Shown in pieces: positions 28,796 through 37,293 of a stretch of 58,186 bases of DNA; position 1 is the first letter of the stretch, and each line of letters begins with the position of its first letter. The notes beneath the pieces are model-generated. The model did not search any database and was not told the origin of the DNA. It worked only from the letters and a program-made list of their open reading frames with translations. This DNA comes from CAZLBC01 sp964557575. GTDB lineage: Bacteria > Planctomycetota > Phycisphaerae > SM23-33. The position numbers and the translations under genes are program-made. Where the stretch lies: assembly GCA_964557575.1 (NCBI GenBank), contig CAZLBC010000025.1, forward strand, positions 1 through 58,186, given 5' to 3'.

Positions 28796-30466
28796 ATGCA
28801 GACCAGGAGAGCGTTTCTGCGGGCAACCGGGGCCGGGGGGGCGGCCGCGGTGCTGCCCGGGTCGATCGGGGTCCGCGGCGCGGCGGCGGACCGCCGTCCG
28901 AACTTCGTGATCATCATGACCGACGACATGGGATTCTCCGATCCCGGCTGCTACGGGGGGGAGATCGCGACGCCGAACATCGACGCCCTCGCCCGCGGCG
29001 GCCTCCGCTTTACCGAGTTCTACAACTGCTCCCGCTGCTGCCCGACCCGGGCCTCGATCATGACCGGCATGTACCCCCACCAGGTCAACCTCTTCAGGAA
29101 CGGCCGGAGCCTGAGCACCAAACACGTCACTGTCGCCGAGGCACTGAAGCAGGCGGGCTACCGCACCGCCATGACCGGCAAGTGGCACCTCTCCCACACC
29201 CCCCGGCTGAAGGGAAAGCGGCACATGGCGTGGCTGAACCACCGTCTCGATCCCGGCCGGCCGTTCGGGCCGATCGAGACCTATCCCGTCAACCGGGGCT
29301 TCGACCGGCACTACGGGGTCATCTGGGGCGTGGTCGATTACTTCGATCCCTTCTCCCTCGTCGACGGCACCGACGCGGTGAAGGACGTTCCCGACGACTA
29401 CTACCTGACCGACGCGATCACCGACCGGTCGGTGCGGTACATTCGGGAGATGAGCCGGTCCGCCGCGCCGTTTTTTCTCTACGTCGCCCACTGCGCGCCC
29501 CACTGGCCCCTCCACGCCCGGCCGGAGGACATCGAGAAATACCGCGGGCGGTACGACGGCGGGTGGCAAAAACTCCGCCGGGACCGCTACCGACGGCAGG
29601 TCGCGATGGGCCTCTTCGACGAGAAGACCGCGCCCTTGCCGCCCCTCGAGGAGCGGGGGCCGGACTGGGACGGCTTCGATGACGACGGGCGGCGGTTCCA
29701 GGCCGCCAAGATGGCGGTCCACGCGGCGATGGTCGATCGCGTCGATAAGGGGATCGGGAAGATCGTCGCGGCCCTGAAGGCCTGCGGTCGGCTGGAGAAC
29801 ACGGTGATCATGTTTCTCTCGGATAACGGGGCCTCACCCGAGACGCCCCGGGACTGGGGGCCCGGCTACGACCGCCCTTCGCACACCCGCGACGGCCGGC
29901 AGATCCGCTACACGGGTTTTCAGAATCCGGGACCCCAGACGACCTGCGCGGGTATCGGGGTCCGCTGGGCCAACGCGGCCAACACGCCGTTCCGCTACTG
30001 GAAAAAGGAGTCGTACGAGGGCGGTTGCCACACGCCCTTCGTGGTCCACTGGCCGGCGGGTCTGAAGACCGCCGCCGGGTCGACGACCGCGCAGCTCGGC
30101 CACGTCATGGATATCTTTCCCACCTGCCTGGACCTGGCGGGGGCGCCGTACCCCGAGACGTTCAACGGCGCCCCGCAGCCCGGCCCCGCGGGCCGGAGCC
30201 TGGCGCCCGTGTTCGCCGGGCGGCAGCGGGAGGCCCCGGACCGGCTGTTCTTCGAGCACGCCGGGGGGCGGGCCGTCAGGCACGGCCGCTGGAAGCTGGT
30301 CGCCCTCCCGAAAAAGCCGTGGCGGCTCTACGACCTTGAGACGGATCGCACGGAGACGACCGACCTGGCGGCGAAACACCCCGCGCGGGTCGCGGACATG
30401 GAAGAGCAGTGGACACGCTGGGCACGGCGGTGCGGCGTGCCGTGGGTGAAACAGGGGGATACATAG
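28796..30466 (+). CDS. Tat-exported sulfatase
   Basis: 556 residues from ATG 28796, preceded by AAGGTGA; a GTG 15 nt earlier would lie in the ribosome-binding site. Tat signal QTRRAFLRATGAGGAA. Type I sulfatase: metal residues in IIMTDDMGFSDPGCYGG, formylglycine site CCPTRAS (the second Cys of NCSRCCPTRA is the C-x-P-x-R cysteine), and TGKWHLS, FLYVAHCAPHWPLH and FLSDNGASPETP further along. Conversion of the Cys to formylglycine needs an activating enzyme not present in this window. Cleaves sulfate esters, probably on algal or animal polysaccharide. Convergent with selD; the two stops are 2 nt apart. Confidence 0.93.
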   Translation: MQTRRAFLRATGAGGAAAVLPGSIGVRGAAADRRPNFVIIMTDDMGFSDPGCYGGEIATPNIDALARGGLRFTEFYNCSRCCPTRASIMTGMYPHQVNLFRNGRSLSTKHVTVAEALKQAGYRTAMTGKWHLSHTPRLKGKRHMAWLNHRLDPGRPFGPIETYPVNRGFDRHYGVIWGVVDYFDPFSLVDGTDAVKDVPDDYYLTDAITDRSVRYIREMSRSAAPFFLYVAHCAPHWPLHARPEDIEKYRGRYDGGWQKLRRDRYRRQVAMGLFDEKTAPLPPLEERGPDWDGFDDDGRRFQAAKMAVHAAMVDRVDKGIGKIVAALKACGRLENTVIMFLSDNGASPETPRDWGPGYDRPSHTRDGRQIRYTGFQNPGPQTTCAGIGVRWANAANTPFRYWKKESYEGGCHTPFVVHWPAGLKTAAGSTTAQLGHVMDIFPTCLDLAGAPYPETFNGAPQPGPAGRSLAPVFAGRQREAPDRLFFEHAGGRAVRHGRWKLVALPKKPWRLYDLETDRTETTDLAAKHPARVADMEEQWTRWARRCGVPWVKQGDT

Positions 30467-30468
30467 CG

Positions 30469-32049
30469 TCAGCAGCAGCAGGCATCCTCGCCGCCGTCGA
30501 CCTCTTCGAGCATCTCCTTGTAGAACATGCGCACAACCGCTCCACCCATCGCCGTCGCGCACCACGCCGCCTCGTCGAGCTGCGCGCGGGTGATCCCCAT
30601 CGCCAGGGCCTTGTTGTAGTGTGCCGCGAAACAGCCGCGGCAGCGGCCCATCAGGACGAGGGAGAAGGTGATCAACTCCTTTGTGACCGCGTCGATGTCG
30701 CCGGCCGCCGCCGCCGACCGCATCAGGGCGCCGAACGCCCGCGCCGGGCCGTCGTCGGAGACAGGCTGCGGCGGGGCGGCGGTGTCCGCGGTTGCCTGTT
30801 TTTCGCCGTCGCCCGGGGCGGGCACGCTGTAGTCTATCGCCGGGGCGGCGCAGGGGTCCTCGTCTTTCATGATCACCACGATCCCGCCCGGGGACTCCTC
30901 GGCGATCGTGCCGACGACCCATCCGGCCGCGCCCCGCGCCGCGAGTTCGTCGCGGAGCGCCCGGAGCCTGCCGGCCGGGACCGCCATGAGCAGGCCGCCG
31001 GAGGTCTGGGCGTCGTAGCCGAGGTTGATCAGCGCCGCGTCGACGGCGGGGGAGGCCGCAATGTCGCCGGCGACGAATTCCGTGTTCCGCTCGACGGCCC
31101 CCGGGACCACGCCGGCGGCCAGGGCGTCGACGGCCCCGTCGAACGCCGGCAGGGCGTCGGCCCAGACCTGGGCGGTGACGCCGGAGGCCCGGGCCATGCC
31201 CACCAGGTGCCCGAAGAGACCGAAGCCGGTGATGTCGATGCAGGCGCTGACGCCGACCGCGGCGGCCGCGGCCGCCGCCGGCCCGTTCAGGGCCGCCATC
31301 GATGCCGTAACGGGACCGGTGTCGACGTCCCGCCCGATCTGGCGGGCGAAGTTCAGGACGCCCGACCCGAGGGGCTTGGTCAGCACCAGCAGGTCGCCGG
31401 GCGCCGCCGCGTCCCGCCGGGAGATCCGCGCCGGGTCGATGGTGCCGGTGACGGCGAAGCCGAGCTTGACCTCCTCGTCCTTGATGCTGTGGCCGCCGAT
31501 CAGGGCGACGCCGGCCTCCGCCAAAACCGCCATCGCGCCCGCCATCATGGCGTGCATGATCGCCCCGTCGTGCGTGTCGGCGGGAAAGCCGAGGATGCTG
31601 AGGGCGGTCTTCGGCGCGCCGCCCATGGCGTAGACGTCGCTGAGGCAATTGGCCGCGCATATCCGGCCGAAGGTGTCGGGGTCGTCGACGCAGGGGGTCA
31701 TCACGTCGACGGTCTGGACCAGGTGCGTCCCGTCGGGGAGCCGGTAGATGCCGGCGTCGTCGCCGGCGGGCATCCCGCAGACCACGGCCGGGTCTGCGAC
31801 TGCCGGCAGGCGGGAGAGGACCGCCTCCAGATCGCCCGGGGCGATCTTGCTCGCACAGCCGGCGTTGTGGGCCATTGTCATGAGCCGGACGTCGTCCAGC
31901 ATTACCGGCGCGGGGCGCTCGCCCGCGCACGGGCAGTACCCGTCCTTTTTGAAGACGTCGCACGGGCAGTCCTTTTTCGGGTCGCAGATGCAGTGGCCAA
32001 GCTGCTGCGACCGCTGCATGATCCTTCTCCGTTTTGCCCTGTCAACCAT
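30469..32049 (-). CDS. selD: Selenophosphate synthetase fused to an AhpD/CMD-like thiol domain
   Basis: 526 residues, far longer than usual SelD (about 345). Three parts: (1) residues 19-45, a Cys-rich stretch CICDPKKDCPCDVF ... GYCPCAGER with six cysteines; (2) residues 50-395, SelD proper, with catalytic Cys65 and Lys68 in HNAGCASKIAP, then GDDAGIY, QTVDVMTP and DVYAMGG; (3) residues about 425-515, a carboxymuconolactone-decarboxylase/AhpD-like domain with CxxC...H (Cys470, Cys473, His477 in MGRCRGCFAAHYNKALAMG). It ends DACCC-TGA. SelD makes selenophosphate from selenide and ATP for Sec synthesis. A fused peroxiredoxin-partner-type thiol domain suggests selenium delivery or redox protection. 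Ribosome site GGGAG 6-10 nt upstream; selB ends 15 nt earlier. Confidence 0.92.
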   Translation of the reverse strand: MVDRAKRRRIMQRSQQLGHCICDPKKDCPCDVFKKDGYCPCAGERPAPVMLDDVRLMTMAHNAGCASKIAPGDLEAVLSRLPAVADPAVVCGMPAGDDAGIYRLPDGTHLVQTVDVMTPCVDDPDTFGRICAANCLSDVYAMGGAPKTALSILGFPADTHDGAIMHAMMAGAMAVLAEAGVALIGGHSIKDEEVKLGFAVTGTIDPARISRRDAAAPGDLLVLTKPLGSGVLNFARQIGRDVDTGPVTASMAALNGPAAAAAAAVGVSACIDITGFGLFGHLVGMARASGVTAQVWADALPAFDGAVDALAAGVVPGAVERNTEFVAGDIAASPAVDAALINLGYDAQTSGGLLMAVPAGRLRALRDELAARGAAGWVVGTIAEESPGGIVVIMKDEDPCAAPAIDYSVPAPGDGEKQATADTAAPPQPVSDDGPARAFGALMRSAAAAGDIDAVTKELITFSLVLMGRCRGCFAAHYNKALAMGITRAQLDEAAWCATAMGGAVVRMFYKEMLEEVDGGEDACCC

Positions 32050-32064
32050 GTGTCGCTCCCGTGA

Positions 32065-33990
32065 TCAGGTGGTGTATGCCGAGCCGGGCGTGCGGCGGCT
32101 GCCGGACCGGTGGGTCAGGCGGATCGTGTCGAAGTAGTCCAGGAGGGGTACGGCGTACTTGCGGCTGACGCCGAGGGCGTCGCGGAACGCGACCGTCTCG
32201 AAGCCGCTGTTCTTTGCGAAAAGGTCCCGGACCGTCCGGGCGGCCTTTTGGACCGCGCCGGCATGCATGACCACCTTCCGGTCGAGACGAACGGCCGTCC
32301 CTTCGTCGCAGAGGACCTGGAGGATGGTTTCCGCGCGGGCGGTGTCGCAGTCGCATGCGGCGGCCAGCTCGTCGGGCCGGGGCGGCGCGTATCCGGCATC
32401 CGCGAGCATGCGTTCGAGCCGGTCCCGCAGGGCGCGGTCCGCCGCGTTCAGTGCCGCGCCCGTCCCGGGGAGGGCGATCAGCCGCCCCCGTTGCTCAACG
32501 GCGCCGCCGTCGGCCAGGGCGGCGACCGCCGCGGCGAAAACCGCGGGGTCCAAGCCGAGGGCGGCGCGTATCTCCGCGGGGTCGGCGCCGCCGCGGCGGG
32601 GATTCGCGTCGTGGAATGCCGCCAGCGCGTCGCGGACGCGGCCGCCGGCCGCGTCGACGACATCGCGGTGGAGGTACCGGTCCCCCCCGGCCGCCACGGC
32701 GGTTCCGTCGGCGGCCATCGCGGCCAGGGCCGCGGCCGCCTCGTCCTCGCGGACCAGGGCGGCACGGGCGAGGGCCCGGGCCGAGACGGTCGCCGGTGCC
32801 GCGGCGAGATGGCGGTCGAGCCAGGCCGCCGGGTCGTCCAGCGCGGCGTCGAACCGCCGGAGCGATTCCAGCAGCCGGGGGCGCCTGCGTTTCAGTTTTT
32901 TATTCGAGATTCCGCATATCCGGCCGCCCCCGATGGTCGTCAGCCGGCCGCCGGGGCCCGGTCCCCTGAGGACGAACCGGTCGCCCGGGGCCGCCGGGAC
33001 GGGTCGCGCCAGCCGGAGCTGCGCGAAGGCCGTCCCGCCGGGGGCAAGGGGGGCGCCTTCCAGCAGGGCCGCCCGCCCCGCTGCCTCGGCGGTCCCCACG
33101 TGGAGGTGGACTTCCGCCATGTCCTTCAGTGGCCTGCCCGCCGCGGTGAGCATCCGGAGCTTCGCCTCGCACAGCGACACCGGCTCGAACAGGTCCGCGC
33201 CCGCCAGGACGGTCCCCCGCTCGATTGCCCCGGCGTCGGCGAGGTTCAGGGCCACGCACTCTCCGGCCCGCCCCGTCTCCGCCGCCCGGCCGTAGACTTC
33301 CATCTTCCTGACCCGGGCCGTTTCGTCGCCGGGAAGCAGGTGCAGCCGGTCCCCCACGCCGACGGCGCCCGCGGTGGGGATGCCGGTGACCACGGTGCCG
33401 TGGCCGTGGATCGAAAACGATTTCTCGACCCACAGGCGGAAGATCCCGCCGGTGTCTTTTTCCGGGGCGGCGTCGACCTCCGCGTTGAGGGCGTCGAAAA
33501 AGGCGTCGAATCCCTCCCCGGTCACGCTCGATACCGGACAGACCGGTTTGCCCTCCAGGAATGTCCCCGCCGCGAATGCGCGGATGTCCGCGGCGACGAT
33601 CTCCCGCAGGTCCTCCTCGACCAGGTCGACCTTGGTCATCGCCACGAGTCCCCGGGCGGTCCCCATCAGGGTCAGGATGTCCAGGTGCTCCCGGGTCTGG
33701 GGCATCACGCCGTCGTCGGCCGCCACCACCAGGATCACCACGTCGATGCCGTGGGCGGCGGCGACCATGTTTTTGATGAAGTCCACGTGGCCCGGCACGT
33801 CGGCGATCCCGGTGATCCGCTCGTCGGCCATGGTGCACGGGGCGAATCCCAGCTCGATGGTCAGGCCGCGCCGCTGCTCCTCCGCCAGCCGGTCGGTCTC
33901 GCAGCCGGTCAGGCACCTGACCAGCGCCGTCTTCCCGTGGTCGACGTGCCCGGCGGTGCCGAGCATGATGTTCTTTCTGCCCGCGCTCAC
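32065..33990 (-). CDS. selB: Selenocysteine-specific elongation factor
   Basis: 641 residues. GTPase with G1 GHVDHGKT (residues 14-21), the Sec-specific LTIELGFA in place of the EF-Tu effector loop, DVPGH (G3) and TKVDLV (G4). EF-Tu-like domains II and III follow, then the C-terminal winged-helix array that binds the SECIS hairpin (VAFRDALGVSRKYAVPLLDYFDTI is the last winged helix). It carries Sec-tRNA-Sec to UGA codons. ATG overlaps the selA stop (ATGA). Its winged helices should recognise the two YGG-loop hairpins found in this window. Confidence 0.96.
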   Translation of the reverse strand: MSAGRKNIMLGTAGHVDHGKTALVRCLTGCETDRLAEEQRRGLTIELGFAPCTMADERITGIADVPGHVDFIKNMVAAAHGIDVVILVVAADDGVMPQTREHLDILTLMGTARGLVAMTKVDLVEEDLREIVAADIRAFAAGTFLEGKPVCPVSSVTGEGFDAFFDALNAEVDAAPEKDTGGIFRLWVEKSFSIHGHGTVVTGIPTAGAVGVGDRLHLLPGDETARVRKMEVYGRAAETGRAGECVALNLADAGAIERGTVLAGADLFEPVSLCEAKLRMLTAAGRPLKDMAEVHLHVGTAEAAGRAALLEGAPLAPGGTAFAQLRLARPVPAAPGDRFVLRGPGPGGRLTTIGGGRICGISNKKLKRRRPRLLESLRRFDAALDDPAAWLDRHLAAAPATVSARALARAALVREDEAAAALAAMAADGTAVAAGGDRYLHRDVVDAAGGRVRDALAAFHDANPRRGGADPAEIRAALGLDPAVFAAAVAALADGGAVEQRGRLIALPGTGAALNAADRALRDRLERMLADAGYAPPRPDELAAACDCDTARAETILQVLCDEGTAVRLDRKVVMHAGAVQKAARTVRDLFAKNSGFETVAFRDALGVSRKYAVPLLDYFDTIRLTHRSGSRRTPGSAYTT

Positions 33991-35396
33991 GCGGCGCCCC
34001 CGCCGGCGATGCGACCGACCGCCGCGGCGATCGTGTCGACCTGGCCGTCGGCGATCGTCCGGCAGTCGAGGATCAGTGCCCCGTCCTCGATCCGGCCGAA
34101 GATCTGCGCGTCGTCGCCCCTCAGCCGCCGCCCCAGCGCGCCGGCCTCCAGCCCGTCGATGTCGATCGTGACGCCGTAGCCGGGGAGTTTCTCCATGGGC
34201 AGCGACCCGCTGCCGAGGTAGGCGGCGGAGGCGACGACCGTCGCCGCGGCGGCCGGGGCCGTTTCGGCGATGGCCGCCGCCAGTGTCTCGGCCCGTGCCC
34301 GCACCGTGTCGGGTGACTCGGCGAGCACCCGGTAGAGGGGGTGCGTCTCGGGCAGCCGCGTCGGCTCCCGGAAGAGCATCAACGTCCGCTCCAGCGCCGC
34401 CAGGCAGGCCTTGTCGGGCCGGAGTGCCCGGTAGAGGGGGTGGCGCCGGCAGCGGTCCACCAGGTCTTGTGTCCCGGCGATCAGGCCGCCCTGGGGACCG
34501 CCGATAAGCTTGTCGGTGCTGGCCAGCACGAGGTCGGCCCCCGCGGCGACGGACTGCTGTATGGTCGGCTCGGACGGCAGGGCGTAATCGCCCAGGTCGA
34601 CCAGGGCCCCGGCCCCGAGGTCGTCGATGAAGGGGATCCCCCGTTCCCGCGCCAGGGCGACCAGTTCGTCAAGCGCGGGCTGACCGGAGAAACCCACGAC
34701 CCGGTAGTTGCTGGGGTGGACCCGGATAATCGCCCGGGTGTTCTCGCCGATCGCCCCCGTGTAGTCCTTCAGGTGCGTGCGGTTGGTCGTTCCCACCTCC
34801 ACCAGCCGCACCCCGCCGAGCCGCATGACGTCCGGGAGGCGGAAACTCCCGCCGATCTCGATGAGCTGTCCGCGGGACACCACGCCCTCCCCGCCACCGC
34901 ACACGGCGGCCAGGACCAGCAGGGTCGCGGCGGCGTTGTTGTTGACCACCATCCCCGCCGCCGCGCCGGTCAGCTCCCGGATGATATACTCGATCCGCCG
35001 GTCCCGCTCTTCCCGGCGCCCGGTCTCGGGGCTGAATGCCAGCGTGACGTACCCCCGCAGGTCCCGGGCGACCGCGTCCGTTGCGGCGTCGGGCCAGACC
35101 GCCCGCCCGAGTCCGGTGTGCAGGATGATCCCGGTGGCGTTGACGGCGGCGCGGATGCGCGGCGTGGTCCGGTCACTCAGCGCGGCCCCCGCCGCTTCCA
35201 GGATGGCGGCCTCGTCGACCCGGCCGGTGTCGCCGCGGGTGACGGCGTCCCGCGCGGTGTCGACGGCCGCGCGGATCGCGTCGGCGACCAGCGCGCGGGG
35301 ATGTGTCGCCAGCCACTGCCGCGCGGTCCCGGTTTCCAGGAGGGTCGCGACCGCGGGTATCCGCCTGAGCAGTTCGTTGCGTTTATCGTCGTTCAT
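33987..35396 (-). CDS. selA: L-seryl-tRNA(Sec) selenium transferase
   Basis: 469 residues. PLP enzyme that turns Ser-tRNA-Sec into Sec-tRNA-Sec with selenophosphate. PLP lysine Lys296 in STDKLIGGPQGG; INATGIILHTGLGRA-type motif (VNATGIILHTGLGRAVW) and VNNNAAATLLVL are typical. Promoter candidate TTGAAT (35454-35459) and GACAAT (35432-35437, both on the minus strand) lie 35-65 nt upstream. Forms an operon selA-selB-selD with overlapping or close junctions. Confidence 0.96.
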   Translation of the reverse strand: MNDDKRNELLRRIPAVATLLETGTARQWLATHPRALVADAIRAAVDTARDAVTRGDTGRVDEAAILEAAGAALSDRTTPRIRAAVNATGIILHTGLGRAVWPDAATDAVARDLRGYVTLAFSPETGRREERDRRIEYIIRELTGAAAGMVVNNNAAATLLVLAAVCGGGEGVVSRGQLIEIGGSFRLPDVMRLGGVRLVEVGTTNRTHLKDYTGAIGENTRAIIRVHPSNYRVVGFSGQPALDELVALARERGIPFIDDLGAGALVDLGDYALPSEPTIQQSVAAGADLVLASTDKLIGGPQGGLIAGTQDLVDRCRRHPLYRALRPDKACLAALERTLMLFREPTRLPETHPLYRVLAESPDTVRARAETLAAAIAETAPAAAATVVASAAYLGSGSLPMEKLPGYGVTIDIDGLEAGALGRRLRGDDAQIFGRIEDGALILDCRTIADGQVDTIAAAVGRIAGGGAA

Positions 35397-35431
35397 GGGG
35401 CGCCTCGCCGGGTTCGTGATCGCAGCGCCCT

Positions 35432-35459
35432 ATTGTCCACGAAAACGCCGGGGATTCAA
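35432..35459 (-). promoter_or_regulatory. Candidate promoter of selA-selB-selD
   Basis: On the minus strand TTGAAT, 16-nt spacer, GACAAT (4 of 6 to each consensus), in the 89-nt gap between the upstream pseudogene and selA. Confidence 0.45.
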
Positions 35460-35485
35460 ATACGGTGAAGGGGGCCGGCGGTGAT

Positions 35486-36637
35486 TTACCGTACCGTCAG
35501 CCGCACCGCGCCTTCGCGGTGGCGGGGGGTCTCCACCCGCCACACCTGCGCCCCGTACGCCAGACCGAGCAGGAAGGGCGGCATCCAGTCGATGGGACGC
35601 TGCTTTGAGCCGACCAGGCCCACCTTCTTGGGCATCCAGTATTCCCTCTCGGCGCTCCACGACCGGGGACGACCGGCCAGCCACAGCCCCACCAGGTTGA
35701 CGTAGCCGGCGAGGGGTGAGTAGAGATTCTGGCTCTTCATGATGGGCAGGAAATAGTCGCCGTGGGTCTTGAGCAGCTCGTAGAAACCGGGGTTGGCCCC
35801 GGGCAGGATATGGTTGATCCCAACGCCCGGTCCCCCGGAGATCTGGCCGAAGAACCGCCCGTATTTTCCGGCGAGCTGCAGGTTGCGTACCGCGAAGGGC
35901 GTGGAGAACAGCCACTCGGCGCAGGTGAACCCCAGGACCCGGGGTACTTTTTGAACGGCCATTCCAGGCAGGACAGCTCCGGGTGGCCGGTGACGTTGTG
36001 GCTCAGGCGCACCAGCAGGGGGAACGGAGTGGGCTCCAGCCAGCCGTCCGGGTCGTCCTTGATCTCCTCCAGGGAGGCGCCGATCGCGGTCAGCCGGCGC
36101 AGGTGCGGCGGGAGGGCCTTCCAGAGGTCCAGGGCGTACGCGCGCTTCTTCGGTGGAATGACGATCACCGGTCCGCCGGTCAGGCGGACGTCCCGCATCA
36201 GGATCTCCCCGAGGTCGGCGTGGAAGACGTCCTTTTTCGACAGGTACTTCGGCAGTTGCCGCGGCTCGTCCGCGGTGTTCGTGAAGACCAGCCGGCATGC
36301 CACCGCCGGCAGGACGGTGTAGACGGTGTGTCGCAAGGCCGCTTTCAGGCCGGCTTTTCCGGCCAGGGGCTGCTCGACGATCGCCCGGACCGGTCCGCGG
36401 GCGATCACCCGGGGGCCGCCGCCGGCGTGATCGGCCTTTGCCGGACGCAGGGACGAGAGGTACGTTTCTCCGTCCGCGGCGCCGGTGAGTTTCATCGCGC
36501 CGTCCTCCTCGTCGAGCGCGCAGACGATGACGCCGTTTTTAAACGTGGTGCCCGAGACGGCCGGGCGCGCCGGCGACGGCCGCTCCTGTCGCCAGTACCA
36601 GCGTGCATACCGCGAGTCCTGCCCTTTTGAATATCAT
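35486..36637 (-). pseudogene. Secreted hypothetical protein broken by two frameshifts
   Basis: A single coding region in three frames. Start ATG 36637 has AAGGAG 9 nt upstream and a signal peptide (MIFKRAGLAVCTLVLATGAA). Near 36570 the sense reading moves to another frame (SGTTFKNGVIVCALDEEDG, then MKLTGAADGETYL...), and near 35955, at a CCCCGGG run, to a third (RVLGFTCAEWLFSTPFAVR ... to the TAA at 35486). Together they give a coherent protein of about 380 residues, with a gestalt like DUF4380-type proteins, which I cannot confirm. Either a recent pseudogene or two indel errors in GC-rich runs. It lies between selA and selenoprotein B in the same direction. Confidence 0.7.
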
Positions 36638-36749
36638 CGCCGTGCTCCTTGTATGATTGTGCGATGGACGCCGACGGTGAAGGATGAGTTGGTCCATTAT
36701 CCGCGAAGACGGCGGGGATGAAAAGGGGTAAGGATACCGGGCTGCCGCG

Positions 36750-37187
36750 CTAGCGGGGCAGGGTGAAGGTCGCGGGTTCGACGTTGACCGCAACGGCGGC
36801 CGCGTCGAAGACCGGCTTGATGGTGATCGCGCCGCTCTGCCCGGAGGGCACCCGCCACGAGTGCCCGCAGAACGAGCCCCCTCACCCGTACTTGACGGGA
36901 AACGAGTATATCTTCCGGTCGGCGGCGTTGAAGACGTCGACGCGGGGCCGCCGGAGCTGTTTGCGCAGCGACCGTGAGACCCGCTTGATTTGTTTGCCGC
37001 TCTTGTCGAAAAGCTGGGGGATGAACAGGACCTTCCCCTTGTACATCCGGCACGCGACCTTCGCCGTCAGGTCCCCCTCCTCCACCGCGGTACCGGAATC
37101 CCGGTTGCCCAGCCAGAGGACGAGCACCACGGCGACGACCCCCATGATAACCAGCGGCCACGTACTGCCTTTTCTGTTTCTATCCAT
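36750..37187 (-). CDS. Candidate exported selenoprotein B (Sec-GGSFC motif), UGA at 36884-36882
   Basis: 145 residues when the in-frame UGA is read as Sec (residue 102). One N-terminal membrane anchor (STWPLVIMGVVAVVLVLWLG), so the rest is outside the cytoplasm. The frame before the UGA ends SFPVKYG and after it reads GGSFCGHSWRVPSGQSG ... to a TAG at 36750, 43 further codons with normal protein character. The motif G-Sec-G-G-x-x-C-x-x-S-W-R-V-P matches selenoprotein A. A 9-bp hairpin with loop UGG begins 15 nt after the UGA. Without Sec the product would stop at 101 residues, just before its best conserved part. Upstream is a leaderless-type promoter. Divergent from the heparinase-like gene. 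Function unknown; a redox role for Sec/Cys is an inference. Confidence 0.85.
36846..36866 (-). promoter_or_regulatory. SECIS hairpin of selenoprotein B
   Basis: In the mRNA sense: GGGCACUCG-UGG-CGGGUGCCC, a 9-bp stem with one U-G pair and loop UGG. The loop begins 25 nt after the UGA. The apex CUCG-YGG-CGRG is the same as in selenoprotein A; the 3-nt shift matches one extra codon between Sec and Cys. Confidence 0.8.
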
Positions 37188-37195
37188 GTAACTTT

Positions 37196-37224
37196 ATTAT
37201 AGGATGAAAATGCCATATTTTCAG
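37196..37224 (-). promoter_or_regulatory. Promoter of selenoprotein B, apparently leaderless
   Basis: Minus-strand TATAAT (37201-37196) ends 8 nt before the ATG at 37187; CTGAAA lies 17 nt further upstream as -35. No Shine-Dalgarno sequence precedes the ATG. Confidence 0.65.
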
Positions 37225-37293
37225 CGCGGGATCGAAAGAAATCACATATGTACCGGTTGACGACCGGCACAATACCTTCTGAAAGGCCCGGAC

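Noticed and set aside
30469..30471. TGA ending selD after three Cys codons as a possible Sec codon
   Set aside because: Downstream codons overlap the convergent sulfatase end and show no conserved motif or SECIS-like hairpin; it is the normal stop.
26780..37187. UGA reassigned as a sense codon throughout the genome
   Set aside because: Many genes here end with TGA in ATGA or GTGA overlaps (purF, pyrG, mnmG, selA, vapB), so UGA is a regular stop.
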